NCBI GenBank assembly: GCA_018647765.1
Contig: JABGSN010000023.1
Coordinates: 19,587-83,586 of the forward strand
Direction: 5' to 3'
Source of the DNA: Oceanospirillaceae bacterium
GTDB taxonomy: Bacteria; Pseudomonadota; Gammaproteobacteria; Pseudomonadales; Balneatricaceae
Length of the DNA: 64,000 bases
The translations under genes were made by a program, and so were the position numbers. Below are positions 1-9,299 of this stretch, piece after piece (within the stretch, counting starts at the first letter, position 1; each line of letters opens with the position of its first letter). The notes below the pieces were generated by a model. That model saw nothing but the letters and a program-made list of their open reading frames with translations. It was not told where the DNA came from and searched no databases.

Positions 1-918
1 GCGGTTCGCAAACGCGTACAACAAGTAATGAGAGAGCTAAACTATGTTGCCGATGCCGCTGCGAGAGCTTTGGCTAGTAAACGCTCGCAATGTATCGGTG
101 CAGTAATACCCACCATTGCTCACTCCATATTTGCCGAGGGCCTAGACGCCTTTGAAGCCACCTTAAACCAAGCCAATTATGGCTTGATGCTCACCAATTC
201 AGGCTATGACGAAGACCAAGAGTGGGCCCAGATACGCACTTTAATCGAACGGGGTGTAGACGCTATTATGCTGGTCGGCTACAACCACAAACCGCAGGTT
301 TATGAGTTACTTCAACAGCGCAACATACCCTATGTGTTAACCTGGGCTTTTCGTCAACATAGCCATCACCCCTGTGTTGGTTTTGATAACTTTATCAGCG
401 CCCAACACATTCCTGAGCATTTATTGAAGCTAGGCCACCGTCGGTTTGGACTTATCACTGGCCTTCCGCAACACAACGATCGCGTGATAGACCGCTTGCA
501 AGGCGTTCAACTTGCACTTGCAAGCCACGGTATTGAACTGGCAGACAATGCCATTGTGCAATGCAGTTACGATATGAGTGCTGGACGCAGAGCGTGCCAT
601 GACCTAATGAGTTTGGAACCACCACCCACAGCCATCATGTGCAGTAATGATGTATTGGCCATTGGTGCCTTACTCGAGTGCCAAGCCAACGGTATTGCTG
701 TGCCTCAGACCGTGTCTATTGCAGGCTTTGACGATCTGGCGATTAGCCAAAACTTTACCCCCAGCCTAACCACTATGCATGTTCCTGCTAAGCTGATGGG
801 GAAAAAGGCGGCACAGTATTTAGTGGCGTCGCTAGCAGGCGAACAGACTCCCCAACACACGCTGGTTGATGTCTCACTGGTTGAGAGAAATTCGTGTGCT
901 GCCCCACCATTGCGATAA
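1..918 (+). CDS. LacI-family transcriptional regulator, 5' end missing
   Basis: The reading frame is open from base 1 (codons GCG GTT CGC...), so the gene begins outside the window; the first internal ATG at 28 is not the real start. The visible first residues (VRKRVQQVMRELNYVAD) are the end of the LacI DNA-binding headpiece and hinge helix. They are followed by a periplasmic-binding-protein-like effector domain (GAVIPTIAHSIFAEG, AIMCSNDVLAIG, IAGFDDLAIS). Family members are about 330-340 residues, so roughly the first 35 are missing. It is probably a repressor of a sugar or related catabolic operon lying upstream of the window; the effector cannot be told from the sequence. Confidence 0.9.
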   Translation, partial: AVRKRVQQVMRELNYVADAAARALASKRSQCIGAVIPTIAHSIFAEGLDAFEATLNQANYGLMLTNSGYDEDQEWAQIRTLIERGVDAIMLVGYNHKPQVYELLQQRNIPYVLTWAFRQHSHHPCVGFDNFISAQHIPEHLLKLGHRRFGLITGLPQHNDRVIDRLQGVQLALASHGIELADNAIVQCSYDMSAGRRACHDLMSLEPPPTAIMCSNDVLAIGALLECQANGIAVPQTVSIAGFDDLAISQNFTPSLTTMHVPAKLMGKKAAQYLVASLAGEQTPQHTLVDVSLVERNSCAAPPLR

Positions 919-975
919 CCTGACGTCCCCACTCCATGACATCCACGGCATTCCGGCATTCCTTTTATCCTGAAC

Positions 976-1013
976 AAAAAAATCCCGCTAAGCAAAACCT
1001 AGCGGGATTTTTT
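976..1013. terminator. Bidirectional intrinsic terminator
   Basis: A perfect stem AAAAAATCCCGCTA / TAGCGGGATTTTTT with a 9-nt loop lies between the convergent LacI-type gene and fhs. It has an A-run on one side and a T-run on the other, so it can stop transcription from both strands. Confidence 0.9.
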
Positions 1014-1027
1014 AATCAGCGGTTAGC

Positions 1028-2710
1028 TTAGAACAAGCCAACGATGTCGCCGTTTTCGTTGATATCGATGACTTCAGCAGCAGGCTTCTTAGGAAGACCA
1101 GGCATGGTCATAACGTCACCAGCAAGCACTACGATGAAACCAGCACCGGCAGACAAACGCACTTCACGAAGTGGAATATCAAAACCAGTTGGACGACCCT
1201 TAAGCGCAGGATCAGTAGAGAAAGAGTACTGAGTCTTAGCCATACAGATTGGCAAGTTGCCGTAGCCCGCTTCTTCTAAAGCAGTAAAACGGTCACGTAG
1301 CTTCTGGTCGCCTTGAATGTCGTCAGCGCCGTAGATCTTCTGAGCTACAGTCTTAACTTTGTCCCAAAGAGGCATGTCATCTTCGTACAAGTAGTGGAAG
1401 TCGTTTTCGTGATTTTCTACCAATTCAACAACCGCTTCAGCTAGCTCAGTAGCGCCTTTGCCGCCGTCTGCCCAGTGGTTAGCTTCAATGACTTGAACGC
1501 CTAGGTAATCACACTTAGCTTGTACTTGCTTCACTTCTTCGTCAGTGTCGGTAACAAACTTGTTAACGGCAACAACTACTGGAAGACCAAACTGGTGGAT
1601 GTTTTCGATGTGTTTTTTAAGGTTTTCAACACCTTTAGCAACCGCTTCTAGATTTTCGTTGTTAACGTCCTTAAGAGGAACGCCACCGTGTAGCTTAAGT
1701 GCACGGATAGTAGCAACGATTACAACAGCGTTTGGCGTGATGCCAGCCTTACGACATTTGATGTCTAGGAACTTCTCAGCACCCAAGTCTGCACCAAAAC
1801 CAGCTTCAGTTACTGTGTACTCACTTAGCTTCATAGACAAACGAGTAGCAACGACTGAGTTACAACCGTGAGCGATGTTAGCGAATGGGCCACCGTGTAC
1901 GAATGCTGGCGTGTGCTCAAGCGTCTGTACAAGGTTAGGGCTGAATGCGTCTTTCAACAATACAGTCATTGCGCCGTGAACCTTAAGGTCACGTGCAGTA
2001 ACAGGCTTCTGGTCGTATGTGTAACCAACTACTGCGTCACCCAACTTCTCTTTCAATTCAGCAAGAGTATTAGCAAGGCAGAAGATCGCCATAACTTCAG
2101 AAGCTACAGTGATGTCGAATCCAGTTTCACGAGGAACACCGTGAGCTGGGCCGCCACGACCGATGGTTACGTTACGTAGGGCACGATCGTTCATGTCCAT
2201 AACGCGCTTCCAAGCGATGCGACGTGGGTCTAGGTTCAATTCGTTACCTTGCTGAAGGTGGTTGTCGATTGCAGCAGATAACAAGTTGTGTGCAAGGCCA
2301 ATGGCATGGAAGTCGCCAGTGAAGTGCAAGTTAATGTCTTCCATGGGTACTACCTGAGCGTAACCGCCGCCGGCTGCACCACCCTTAACACCAAAACATG
2401 GGCCAAGAGAAGGTTCACGCAAACATACAGATGCTTGCTTACCAATTTGATTCAAGGCATCGCCCAAACCGATGGTCGTCGTCGTCTTACCTTCGCCAGC
2501 AGGTGTTGGGTTAATGGCTGTCACTAGGATCAGTTTGCCATCTTTACGATCGGATACGCTTTTGATGAACTCAGGGCTGATTTTAGCCTTAATTTTGCCG
2601 TACATTTCTAAATCATCAACATTGATGTTTAGCTTTGTAGCAACTTCAGCGATAGGACGTTTCTCGGCAGCGCGAGCAATATCAATGTCGGACAAGTAAG
2701 TCTTAGCCAT
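1028..2710 (-). CDS. fhs: Formate--tetrahydrofolate ligase
   Basis: ATP-dependent ligation of formate to tetrahydrofolate, giving 10-formyl-THF in the cytoplasm. The 560-residue length matches the family. The nucleotide-binding loop TPAGEGKTT is at residues 69-77, and the family motif [18 protein letters not shown] follows near residue 100. The start has an AAGGT ribosome site ten bases upstream. It is a single gene, closed by the bidirectional terminator at 976-1013. In organisms that strip methyl groups from betaines and amines, Fhs can recycle formate or work in reverse to conserve ATP. Its closeness to the methyltransferase genes at 8-11 kb fits one-carbon metabolism, although it is not co-transcribed with them. 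Confidence 0.98.
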   Translation of the reverse strand: MAKTYLSDIDIARAAEKRPIAEVATKLNINVDDLEMYGKIKAKISPEFIKSVSDRKDGKLILVTAINPTPAGEGKTTTTIGLGDALNQIGKQASVCLREPSLGPCFGVKGGAAGGGYAQVVPMEDINLHFTGDFHAIGLAHNLLSAAIDNHLQQGNELNLDPRRIAWKRVMDMNDRALRNVTIGRGGPAHGVPRETGFDITVASEVMAIFCLANTLAELKEKLGDAVVGYTYDQKPVTARDLKVHGAMTVLLKDAFSPNLVQTLEHTPAFVHGGPFANIAHGCNSVVATRLSMKLSEYTVTEAGFGADLGAEKFLDIKCRKAGITPNAVVIVATIRALKLHGGVPLKDVNNENLEAVAKGVENLKKHIENIHQFGLPVVVAVNKFVTDTDEEVKQVQAKCDYLGVQVIEANHWADGGKGATELAEAVVELVENHENDFHYLYEDDMPLWDKVKTVAQKIYGADDIQGDQKLRDRFTALEEAGYGNLPICMAKTQYSFSTDPALKGRPTGFDIPLREVRLSAGAGFIVVLAGDVMTMPGLPKKPAAEVIDINENGDIVGLF

Positions 2711-3181
2711 GATTTTACCTTGGTATTAAAATTGAGCTGGTTTAAGCATCAATTTGTGGTTATTTGACCCGTCTGCGAAGGTGCAAAACGAGTCACTTGA
2801 ATATTGGTGGGAAATAATACTCTCCCGTAAATTAACTACATATCCAAAAGCGACCCATGACTATCCACCAGACCGAAACTTACGGGCAACACAGGAAACT
2901 CAAGTCAACCCCCTTTCCAAAAGGAAATTTAGCACCACAATGAGCACCAATTTGTAATTTTTTTTAACCCTGTTCACACACCATTGACAGGCGCGACCGT
3001 GTGCACAATCGACACTCTAACCTGCTGTAAAATATTCGTTATTACCTAAAAAAACATCGCTTTTCGTCAAGTCAGTTCCATTATTCTAGGGCATAGTAGC
3101 GTTTTTGATTGTTGGCCTGCAGCACCCTCTGGCCGCTGCTTTATACCCAAACCGCCTGATAGAGAATAGAGAATAGAGATC
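2711..3181. other. Intergenic region between divergent fhs and acyl-CoA dehydrogenase genes
   Basis: This 471-base AT-rich gap must hold the promoters of fhs (leftward) and the acyl-CoA dehydrogenase (rightward). A TTGACA hexamer is at 2984-2989 but has no good -10 at standard spacing. TAAAAT at 3028-3033 is a possible -10. A small open frame at 2754-2957 has no family resemblance and no ribosome site, so I do not call it. I see no riboswitch or repeat here. Confidence 0.5.
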
Positions 3182-4342
3182 ATGGATTTTAGCCTTACCG
3201 ACGAACAACAAATGATCATCGCCACCTTAAAGGCGTTTGTAGAGCAAGAGTTGTACCCCCACGAAGCTGAAGTGGAAAAAACCAACACCATCCGCCCAGA
3301 AATCTATGCAGACATTAAACAAAAAGCCATTGAGCTGGGCCTCTACGCGGCCAACATGCCAGAACAACACGGTGGCGCTGGTCTAGATAGCCTCACTTTG
3401 TGTTTAATGGAGCGCGAACTAGGCCGCGCCAACTTTGGTTTACAGTACATTGTGGGTCGACCCAGCAACATTCTACTGGCGTGTAAGGGTAAACAAATTG
3501 AAAACTACTTGCATGCCAGTATTCGCGGCGACAAGGTAGATTGTTTAGCCTTGACCGAACCCAATGCAGGTTCCGACGTACGCTCTATGCAGTGCCGCGC
3601 CGAGCGCGATGGTGATGACTTCATAATCAACGGTACCAAGCACTTTATTAGCCATGCAGACGTCGCGGATTTTGTCATTCTATTCGCCGCCAGCGGCGTG
3701 GAACAAACAGTTCGTGGCCCAAAGAAAAAAATCACCAGCTTTCTGGTCGACATGGGCACCCCCGGATTCACCGTAGAACCGGGCTACAACAGTGTATCCC
3801 ACCGCGGATACCACAACAGCATCCTTAACTTTGACAACTGTAGAGTACACAAATCCCAAGTTTTAGGCGTAGAAGACCATGGTTTTGATGTGGCTAACGA
3901 ATGGCTCGGCGCAACCCGCTTATCTGTTGCCGCCATGTGCTTAGGGCGCGCCGAACGGGCCTTAGAAATAGCCACCGAGTGGGCCTCCACCCGCAAACAA
4001 TTTGGCCAAAGCGTGGGGAAGTTTCAAGGGGTGTCGTTTAAGCTCGCCGACATGGCCACCGAATTAAAAGCTGCGGAACTACTCACCATGTACGCCGCTT
4101 GGAAAGACTCCAGAGGTGAAATGACCGACGCCGACGCTGCAATGGCTAAACTAAAAGCCACAGAAATGCTGGCCATGGTGTCGGATGAGGCCATACAAAT
4201 TTTAGGCGGCATGGGCTTAATGGACGAATTGCCATTAGAGCGCATCTGGCGTGACCACCGCGTAGAACGTATTTGGGATGGCACCAGCGAAATCCAACGC
4301 CATATTATTTCTCGATCTATGTTACGGCCGCTAGAAGGGTAA
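3182..4342 (+). CDS. Acyl-CoA dehydrogenase family protein
   Basis: FAD-dependent alpha,beta-dehydrogenation of an acyl-CoA. The 386 residues have the standard three-part fold: N-terminal helices, the signature LTEPNAGSDV near residues 120-130, a middle barrel, and the C-terminal signature QILGGMG. The C-terminal active-site loop reads RIWDGTSEIQR, so the usual catalytic glutamate of medium-chain enzymes (YEGT) is replaced by Asp366. The gene is followed after one base by an ADP-forming acyl-CoA ligase, so ligase and dehydrogenase probably act in sequence: activation of a carboxylate, then desaturation. Nearby betaine-type genes make a quaternary-ammonium acid such as gamma-butyrobetaine, or DMSP, a plausible substrate, but this is inference. 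An ordinary short branched-chain acid is the alternative. Confidence 0.92.
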   Translation: MDFSLTDEQQMIIATLKAFVEQELYPHEAEVEKTNTIRPEIYADIKQKAIELGLYAANMPEQHGGAGLDSLTLCLMERELGRANFGLQYIVGRPSNILLACKGKQIENYLHASIRGDKVDCLALTEPNAGSDVRSMQCRAERDGDDFIINGTKHFISHADVADFVILFAASGVEQTVRGPKKKITSFLVDMGTPGFTVEPGYNSVSHRGYHNSILNFDNCRVHKSQVLGVEDHGFDVANEWLGATRLSVAAMCLGRAERALEIATEWASTRKQFGQSVGKFQGVSFKLADMATELKAAELLTMYAAWKDSRGEMTDADAAMAKLKATEMLAMVSDEAIQILGGMGLMDELPLERIWRDHRVERIWDGTSEIQRHIISRSMLRPLEG

Positions 4343-4349
4343 GTTGGCA

Positions 4350-6401
4350 ATGATCAACAAACAACGATTACGACGCCTCCTAGCGCCTCAATCCATCGCC
4401 GTATTTGGCAGCCGTGGCGCCGACTTCGCCATTCGCGAAAGTCAGGCCATGGGGTTTACTGGCCCCATATGGTCGGTACACCCTAAACGTAGCGCGCTGG
4501 AAGGCATTAGCTGCCTAAAAACCGCCCAAGATCTACCTCAAGCACCCGATGCAGCTTACGTTGCCGTTAATGCCGAAAGCGCCATTGAAACCGTGGCTGC
4601 GCTCAACAAAATGGGCGCCGGTGGGGCGTTACTTTACGCCTCTGGGTTCAGTGAATTAGGACCCATAGGTATCGATAGACAGACACGCTTACTGGCTGCG
4701 GCTGGCGATATGCCTATCATCGGACCCAACTGTTATGGCGTGATCAACGCCTTGGACAAAGCCGTGTTATGGCCCGACCAACATGGCTGCCAACCCGTAG
4801 ACAAAGGTGTGGGCATCATCACCCAAAGTGGCAACATTGGCCTCAACATGACCATGCAACAGGTGGGCTTACCTATTGCCTATATGTTTACCATGGGTAA
4901 TCAAGCCCAAGTGGATATCGCAACGGTGATGGACGCCATGCTGGATGACCCTCGTGTCACCGCTATCGGACTGCACATTGAGGGCATCAACAACTTGGCG
5001 GCGTTTGATCAAGCGGCCCGTCGTGCCCTAAAATTAAACATCCCCATTGTGGCTATTAAAACCGGGCGTACCGCCGCTGCAGCCAAAATCGCCCTCTCTC
5101 ACACCAGTTCTCTCACGGGGGCAGACAGCTTATTTGATGCCTTATTCAAACGTTTGGGTATTGCTCGAGTGGACACCGTGCCGGAGTTTTTGGAATGCCT
5201 TAAACTGCTGTCTGTCATCGGCCATTTAAGCCATAAATACATTGCCTCCATGAGCTGTTCTGGCGGCGAAGCCGGCATGATGGCAGACTTAATAGACGGC
5301 CGCGAGATTGAATTTGGACCCCTAACACAAGCCCAAAAAGACACCACCCTAGCCACTTTCAAAAACGGCGAGCAAGTCGACAACCCGCTGGACTATCAAA
5401 CTTACATTTGGGGCCATCGCGAGCAGTTGGCAGCCACCTATGGTGCCCATATGGCTGCCAACTTTAGCGCCACCGTGTTAATCCTAGACTGGCCCAACAC
5501 GGCAACCGCTAATCCTTCAGAATGGGATGCCGCCATGCTGGCCTTAGCCGACGCCGCCCAAGCCGGTGGCCACAAGGCCATCGTGCTGGCATCCATGGCC
5601 GAGTGCATGCCTGCACACGCCATTAACACCTGTATTAAACACGGCATGGCCCCCATGATTGGTATGGACGAGTGTTTAACTGCCCTCAACCATGCATACC
5701 GCATTGGCCAGGCCTTTAAGGCCAATGTGCCACCTGCATTACACATTGGTATAGTACAAGCTGATGGCAGCGCACCCTTGTCGGAAGCGGACAGCAAGCA
5801 ACGTTTAGCCCTACACGGCTTGCCCATTCCTAATGGCCACACAACCACTAACCTAGACCAAATCATACAGGTGGTAGCCAACTTGGGTTACCCCATTACC
5901 TTAAAAGCCGTGGGGACCGAGTTGGCCCATAAAACGGAATTAGGCGCGGTTAAGCTCAACTTAAAAAACTCAACACAGGTTGCTCAAGCAGCCACCGACT
6001 TATTTGCCCTTAGCGATACCGTGTTAGTGGAACAGATGGTGCAAGGTGTTGTTGCAGAACTCATCATAGGCATTAATTCGGACCCATTGTTCGGCCAATA
6101 TTTAGTCTTAGGTGCCGGTGGCATTTTGGTAGAATTACTACAAGATGCACAAAGCTTACTGCTGCCGCTCGATAGAACACAAATCGAACAGGCTTTGTCC
6201 AGCCTCAAATGCGCCCCCATACTCGCGGGTTATCGTGGTAACAGTAGAGCGAATATTGAGGCTATTATTGATGCGGTTATGGCGGTACTCGATTACAGTC
6301 AACACGCCCCAGTTTACGAACTCGACATCAATCCGTTACTCGCCTTAGAGCAAGGCGCCGTGGCGGTTGATGCGTTGGTTCAACTCGGCCAACGAGGCTA
6401 A
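4350..6401 (+). CDS. ADP-forming acyl-CoA synthetase (acetate--CoA ligase family)
   Basis: Single-chain NDP-forming acyl-CoA ligase of 683 residues. In order: an N-terminal CoA-binding Rossmann domain (about 1-130, SIAVFGSR), two succinyl-CoA-ligase-like domains (about 140-450), and a C-terminal ATP-grasp domain (about 470-683, TLKAVGTELAHKTELGAV and VLGAGGILVELLQD). The phosphorylated histidine is His251 in ALSHTSSLTGAD. ATG at 4350 is preferred over TTG at 4344 because AAGGG lies ten bases upstream of the ATG. The gene is one base plus a short leader after the acyl-CoA dehydrogenase, so the two form an operon. This superfamily includes the ATP-dependent DMSP lyase DddX, and similar ligases occur in betaine catabolism, so the true acid must be tested. 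Confidence 0.9.
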   Translation: MINKQRLRRLLAPQSIAVFGSRGADFAIRESQAMGFTGPIWSVHPKRSALEGISCLKTAQDLPQAPDAAYVAVNAESAIETVAALNKMGAGGALLYASGFSELGPIGIDRQTRLLAAAGDMPIIGPNCYGVINALDKAVLWPDQHGCQPVDKGVGIITQSGNIGLNMTMQQVGLPIAYMFTMGNQAQVDIATVMDAMLDDPRVTAIGLHIEGINNLAAFDQAARRALKLNIPIVAIKTGRTAAAAKIALSHTSSLTGADSLFDALFKRLGIARVDTVPEFLECLKLLSVIGHLSHKYIASMSCSGGEAGMMADLIDGREIEFGPLTQAQKDTTLATFKNGEQVDNPLDYQTYIWGHREQLAATYGAHMAANFSATVLILDWPNTATANPSEWDAAMLALADAAQAGGHKAIVLASMAECMPAHAINTCIKHGMAPMIGMDECLTALNHAYRIGQAFKANVPPALHIGIVQADGSAPLSEADSKQRLALHGLPIPNGHTTTNLDQIIQVVANLGYPITLKAVGTELAHKTELGAVKLNLKNSTQVAQAATDLFALSDTVLVEQMVQGVVAELIIGINSDPLFGQYLVLGAGGILVELLQDAQSLLLPLDRTQIEQALSSLKCAPILAGYRGNSRANIEAIIDAVMAVLDYSQHAPVYELDINPLLALEQGAVAVDALVQLGQRG

Positions 6402-7375
6402 GCACGGCGTAGTTGTTGATGTCGATCTTGACTCGGGGCGATGTTAAAAAACTGCCGGTAGGCACGGGAAAAATGAGCTGCAGACCCAAACCCACTAGCT
6501 ATGGCAATATCGACCACTTGCCGGTCTGTTTGTTGTAATAACGCTCGCGCTCGCTGTAACCGTTTGGCCCGATAATAACGCCCCGGTGGCTGTTGTAAAT
6601 GACGACTAAACAGGCGCTCTAGTTCACGCTCTGACACACTCACAAGACTGGCGAGTTGCGGTATGCTTAGCGGCTCCTCTAAGTGGTTTTCCATAGCGGC
6701 AATAACGGTGAGCAACTTGCGATTATTGGTACCTAAGCGCAATGCACTGGTCATGCGTTGCGGTGCCTTGCCTTCTCGCATATGACTATAAATTAGTTCA
6801 TCCGACACGGTTAATGACAATTCATGCCCATGCTGACACTGAATCAGATAGAGCATCATATCTAGGCCAGCTAAGCCACCAGAACAAGTAAAACGGCGGC
6901 CATCAATTTCATACAACTCGTCGACCACGTCCACACACCTAAATACTTCCTTAAAGGCCATCAGGTTTTCCCAATGGATGGTCGCCCGAGTGCCATTTAA
7001 CAACCCACTTTTGGCTAATAAATAACTCCCTGTGTCTTGGCTTCCCAGCCACACGCCTCTGCGACTGTGTTGCTGTAACCAATGCTGCAAATTTTTGTTG
7101 TAGCCTTTTTCTGGCCTAAAACCGGCGCACAATACCAACATATCGAGCCTGAACTCGCGGCCTAAGGCGCAATCAGCAACCAGGCTCATGCCATTACTCG
7201 CCGCCACGGGGCCGCCAGCAGCACTAATCACTTGCCATTGGTATAAACGTTGACCCGATTGGCTATTGGCCTGACGCAAGGGATCGACTAAGGCGGAAAA
7301 CCCGATCATAGAGAACTCGGGCACGAGATAGAAGGCAATGTTAATGGTCTTGCTAGGATTTTGAGGCGCAAACAT
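6398..7375 (-). CDS. GlxA/GbdR-type transcriptional regulator (DJ-1-like plus AraC HTH)
   Basis: Activator of 325 residues. Residues 10-190 form a DJ-1/PfpI-like sensor domain (IAFYLVPEFSMIGFSALVDPLR; LCAGFRP; the strand ending SGGLAGLDMMLYL). Residues about 215-322 form an AraC-type double helix-turn-helix (IPQLASLVSVSERELERLF; VVDIAIASGFGSAAHFSRAYR). GbdR and CdhR, the glycine betaine and carnitine regulators of Pseudomonas, belong to this family and share this domain order. It overlaps the stop of the acyl-CoA ligase by four bases on the opposite strand and is divergent from the thioesterase at 7496, so it probably controls that gene and the ligase/dehydrogenase pair. Confidence 0.9.
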   Translation of the reverse strand: MFAPQNPSKTINIAFYLVPEFSMIGFSALVDPLRQANSQSGQRLYQWQVISAAGGPVAASNGMSLVADCALGREFRLDMLVLCAGFRPEKGYNKNLQHWLQQHSRRGVWLGSQDTGSYLLAKSGLLNGTRATIHWENLMAFKEVFRCVDVVDELYEIDGRRFTCSGGLAGLDMMLYLIQCQHGHELSLTVSDELIYSHMREGKAPQRMTSALRLGTNNRKLLTVIAAMENHLEEPLSIPQLASLVSVSERELERLFSRHLQQPPGRYYRAKRLQRARALLQQTDRQVVDIAIASGFGSAAHFSRAYRQFFNIAPSQDRHQQLRRA

Positions 7376-7400
7376 GGTTACTTAACCCGCTGTCGTTTAT

Positions 7401-7446
7401 GTGCAACAATAGTGCGATATTAATCATTCTTTGCACCACTTGCAAC
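7401..7446. promoter_or_regulatory. Cluster of TGCAA/TTGCA motifs, candidate regulator sites
   Basis: In the 120-base divergent gap, GTGCAA (7401-7406) is answered by its inverse TTGCAC (7431-7436), and another TTGCAA follows at 7440-7445. The arrangement fits binding of the adjacent AraC-type regulator to control both directions. It is seen by eye only. Confidence 0.4.
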
Positions 7447-7495
7447 GACTAATCTATGGGCCTTAAGTAGCCACAATCATAGACACGGAAACCGT

Positions 7496-7969
7496 ATGAA
7501 TCACGCTTTAAATACCCTTAGCACACCGATTATAAAAGATTGGATTGACTATAATGGCCACCTAAACGACGCCTATTATTTAGTTATCTTTACACAGGCG
7601 ACCGACACCCTACAGAACCACCTTGGTTTAACGCTGGAACACATCCAAGCCACGGGCGAAACGCTTTTTACGGTAGCTACCCATCTCGCTTACATACAAG
7701 AAATTGGTTTGGGGGAAGTGGTTACGGTAACCACGCAACTGTTAGAAACAGACAACAAACGCATGCGTATTTTTCACCGCATGTTTAACGCCCAACAAGA
7801 GTTATTGGCCACCGTAGAGATGCTGTTTTTGAGTTATAACTTAAAAGCCAAAAAGGTCAGTAATTTTGGCGACATGATGCAGGGAAGTTTGGCGCAGCTT
7901 GAACAACAACACGCTGACATGCCTTGGCCAGACAGTGCTGGCAAAGGCATCACGCTGAAGAGATCTTAA
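7496..7969 (+). CDS. Hotdog-fold acyl-CoA thioesterase, betainyl-CoA-thioesterase-like
   Basis: 157 residues with a single hotdog fold. The N-terminal motif WIDYNGHLNDAYYLVIF carries the Tyr/Asn-Gly-His loop of 4-hydroxybenzoyl-CoA-type thioesterases; ATHLAYIQEIGLGE and FHRMFNAQQELLATVEM follow. The pattern closely resembles the thioesterase domain often fused to L-carnitine dehydrogenase, or standing alone as CdhB, which releases glycine betaine from betainyl-CoA. No carnitine dehydrogenase or BKACE (CdhC) gene is visible here. It has its own promoter, is divergent from the GlxA-type regulator, and ends three bases before the convergent methyltransferase gene. A generic medium-chain thioesterase is the alternative. 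Confidence 0.8.
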   Translation: MNHALNTLSTPIIKDWIDYNGHLNDAYYLVIFTQATDTLQNHLGLTLEHIQATGETLFTVATHLAYIQEIGLGEVVTVTTQLLETDNKRMRIFHRMFNAQQELLATVEMLFLSYNLKAKKVSNFGDMMQGSLAQLEQQHADMPWPDSAGKGITLKRS

Positions 7970-7972
7970 CCT

Positions 7973-9019
7973 CTAACGGCGGCGTGAACGACGGCTGGTA
8001 GCGGCGCCGTCTGCGGCGCCACCCGCCACACTCAAGTCGCCGGCAAACTGTGCCTTACCGCCTTTAGACACTTCACCCAGAGCAGATTCGATTTGCTCCA
8101 CTGTGGGTGCATCACCTTTGGTATGGCCATCCAGGGCTTTACGCATCGCCGCCACGTGTTCTGGCGACGTGCCACAACAGCCACCAATAATATTAGCGCC
8201 GGCATCCATGGCCATAGTGGCATATTGAGCCATAATTTCTGGTGTACCATTATAATGAATCGCACCATTGAGGTATTCCGGAATACCACAGTTGGCCTTC
8301 GCCACCAATATGGCTTTGTCACCACCAGGGGCATTACGCATATTACGAATCGCCATCACCAGCTCCGACGCGCCCACACCGCAGTTAGAACCACACGCAT
8401 AAGCTGTGTGGTCTTCGTGGGCACAAGATTGCACCATGTCCGAGGGTGTCACACCCATCATTGAACGACCATTGGTATCAAAACTGTAGGTACAAATTAC
8501 CGGTAAACCAGTAGTATTGGCGCCCTCTATTGCCGCTTCCGATTCTTGTGTTGAGGACATGGTCTCCACCCACAATACGTCAGCGCCACCTGCCTTTAAG
8601 GCCGCCGCTTGTTCGGTAAAGGCGGCTACGGCATCGGCATGACTTAAACTGCCCATAGGTTCTGGAATCTCGCCCGTCGGCCCAATAGAGCCAGCCACAA
8701 TAACCAGCCGCCCTGCTTTGGCTGCCACTTGCTTACCAATTTTAACCCCCGCCACATTGAGCTCGTGAACCCGATCTTGGGCGTTGTGCAACTTCATACG
8801 GTAATGCGTGCCACCAAAGGTGTTGGTTAAAATAATGTCTGAACCGGCATCAACAAAACTCTGGTAGTTAGCGGCAATACGATCCGGATGGTCCACATTC
8901 CACAGCTCAGGCGCATCACCTGTTTCTAGGCCCATGGCAAATAAGTTAGTGCCGGTGGCACCGTCTGCTAATAATACGCCGCGTTTTTCTAAAAGATCCT
9001 GTAAAACATTGTTGCTCAT
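7973..9019 (-). CDS. bmt: Betaine/homocysteine S-methyltransferase family protein
   Basis: Zinc-dependent methyl transfer to homocysteine. The 348 residues form a TIM barrel with N-terminal DGATGTNLF and the three zinc ligands Cys213 (SNCG), Cys281 and Cys282 (GGCCGT). It lacks the C-terminal dimerisation arm of the animal enzyme and ends in a low-complexity Gly/Ala tail with a basic SRRSRRR tip. Relatives in marine alphaproteobacteria sit beside MttB-type methyltransferase genes, as here: it is divergent from the MttB-family gene at 9300. The pair may move methyl groups from a betaine to homocysteine, making methionine. The donor could be glycine betaine, dimethylglycine, DMSP or a methyl-corrinoid; the sequence does not decide. 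Confidence 0.88.
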   Translation of the reverse strand: MSNNVLQDLLEKRGVLLADGATGTNLFAMGLETGDAPELWNVDHPDRIAANYQSFVDAGSDIILTNTFGGTHYRMKLHNAQDRVHELNVAGVKIGKQVAAKAGRLVIVAGSIGPTGEIPEPMGSLSHADAVAAFTEQAAALKAGGADVLWVETMSSTQESEAAIEGANTTGLPVICTYSFDTNGRSMMGVTPSDMVQSCAHEDHTAYACGSNCGVGASELVMAIRNMRNAPGGDKAILVAKANCGIPEYLNGAIHYNGTPEIMAQYATMAMDAGANIIGGCCGTSPEHVAAMRKALDGHTKGDAPTVEQIESALGEVSKGGKAQFAGDLSVAGGAADGAATSRRSRRR

Positions 9020-9299
9020 GTGTGCTTCTCAAAAGATACCAATAATGTGGCTATGCTACCTTTGTCTGGGATTGTTAGCTAGGTTACCCTGCATGTTCCG
9101 ATAGGCTGAGGTTGAGTTTTTCTCACATAAACATGAATTTTATTCATCTGAATAGACTCAAGTAAAGCCATCTCGCCGATAATTAAAAAAGTGGCGCTTA
9201 AACACAACAAGCAGTCGCCACTTAGTCAGCATACAAACCTCAACAACTGCAAAATTTGTCCCAGATTAAACCTGCCCCATTGTACTGAGGAGTATTTCC
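9020..9299. promoter_or_regulatory. Divergent promoter region of bmt and the MttB-family gene, with inverted repeat
   Basis: A 280-base gap serving both genes. It contains an 8-bp inverted repeat AAGTGGCG (9189-9196) / CGCCACTT (9216-9223) with a 19-base spacer. This could be a split operator or, in the rightward transcript, a hairpin. GAGGAG lies just ahead of the ATG at 9300. Confidence 0.5.

Noticed and set aside
2754..2957. Small open frame in the fhs upstream gap
   Set aside because: No ribosome site, no recognisable domain, and base use like non-coding DNA.
4344..4349. TTG as start of the acyl-CoA ligase
   Set aside because: The AAGGG ribosome site is only four bases away from it and ten from the ATG at 4350, which is better placed.
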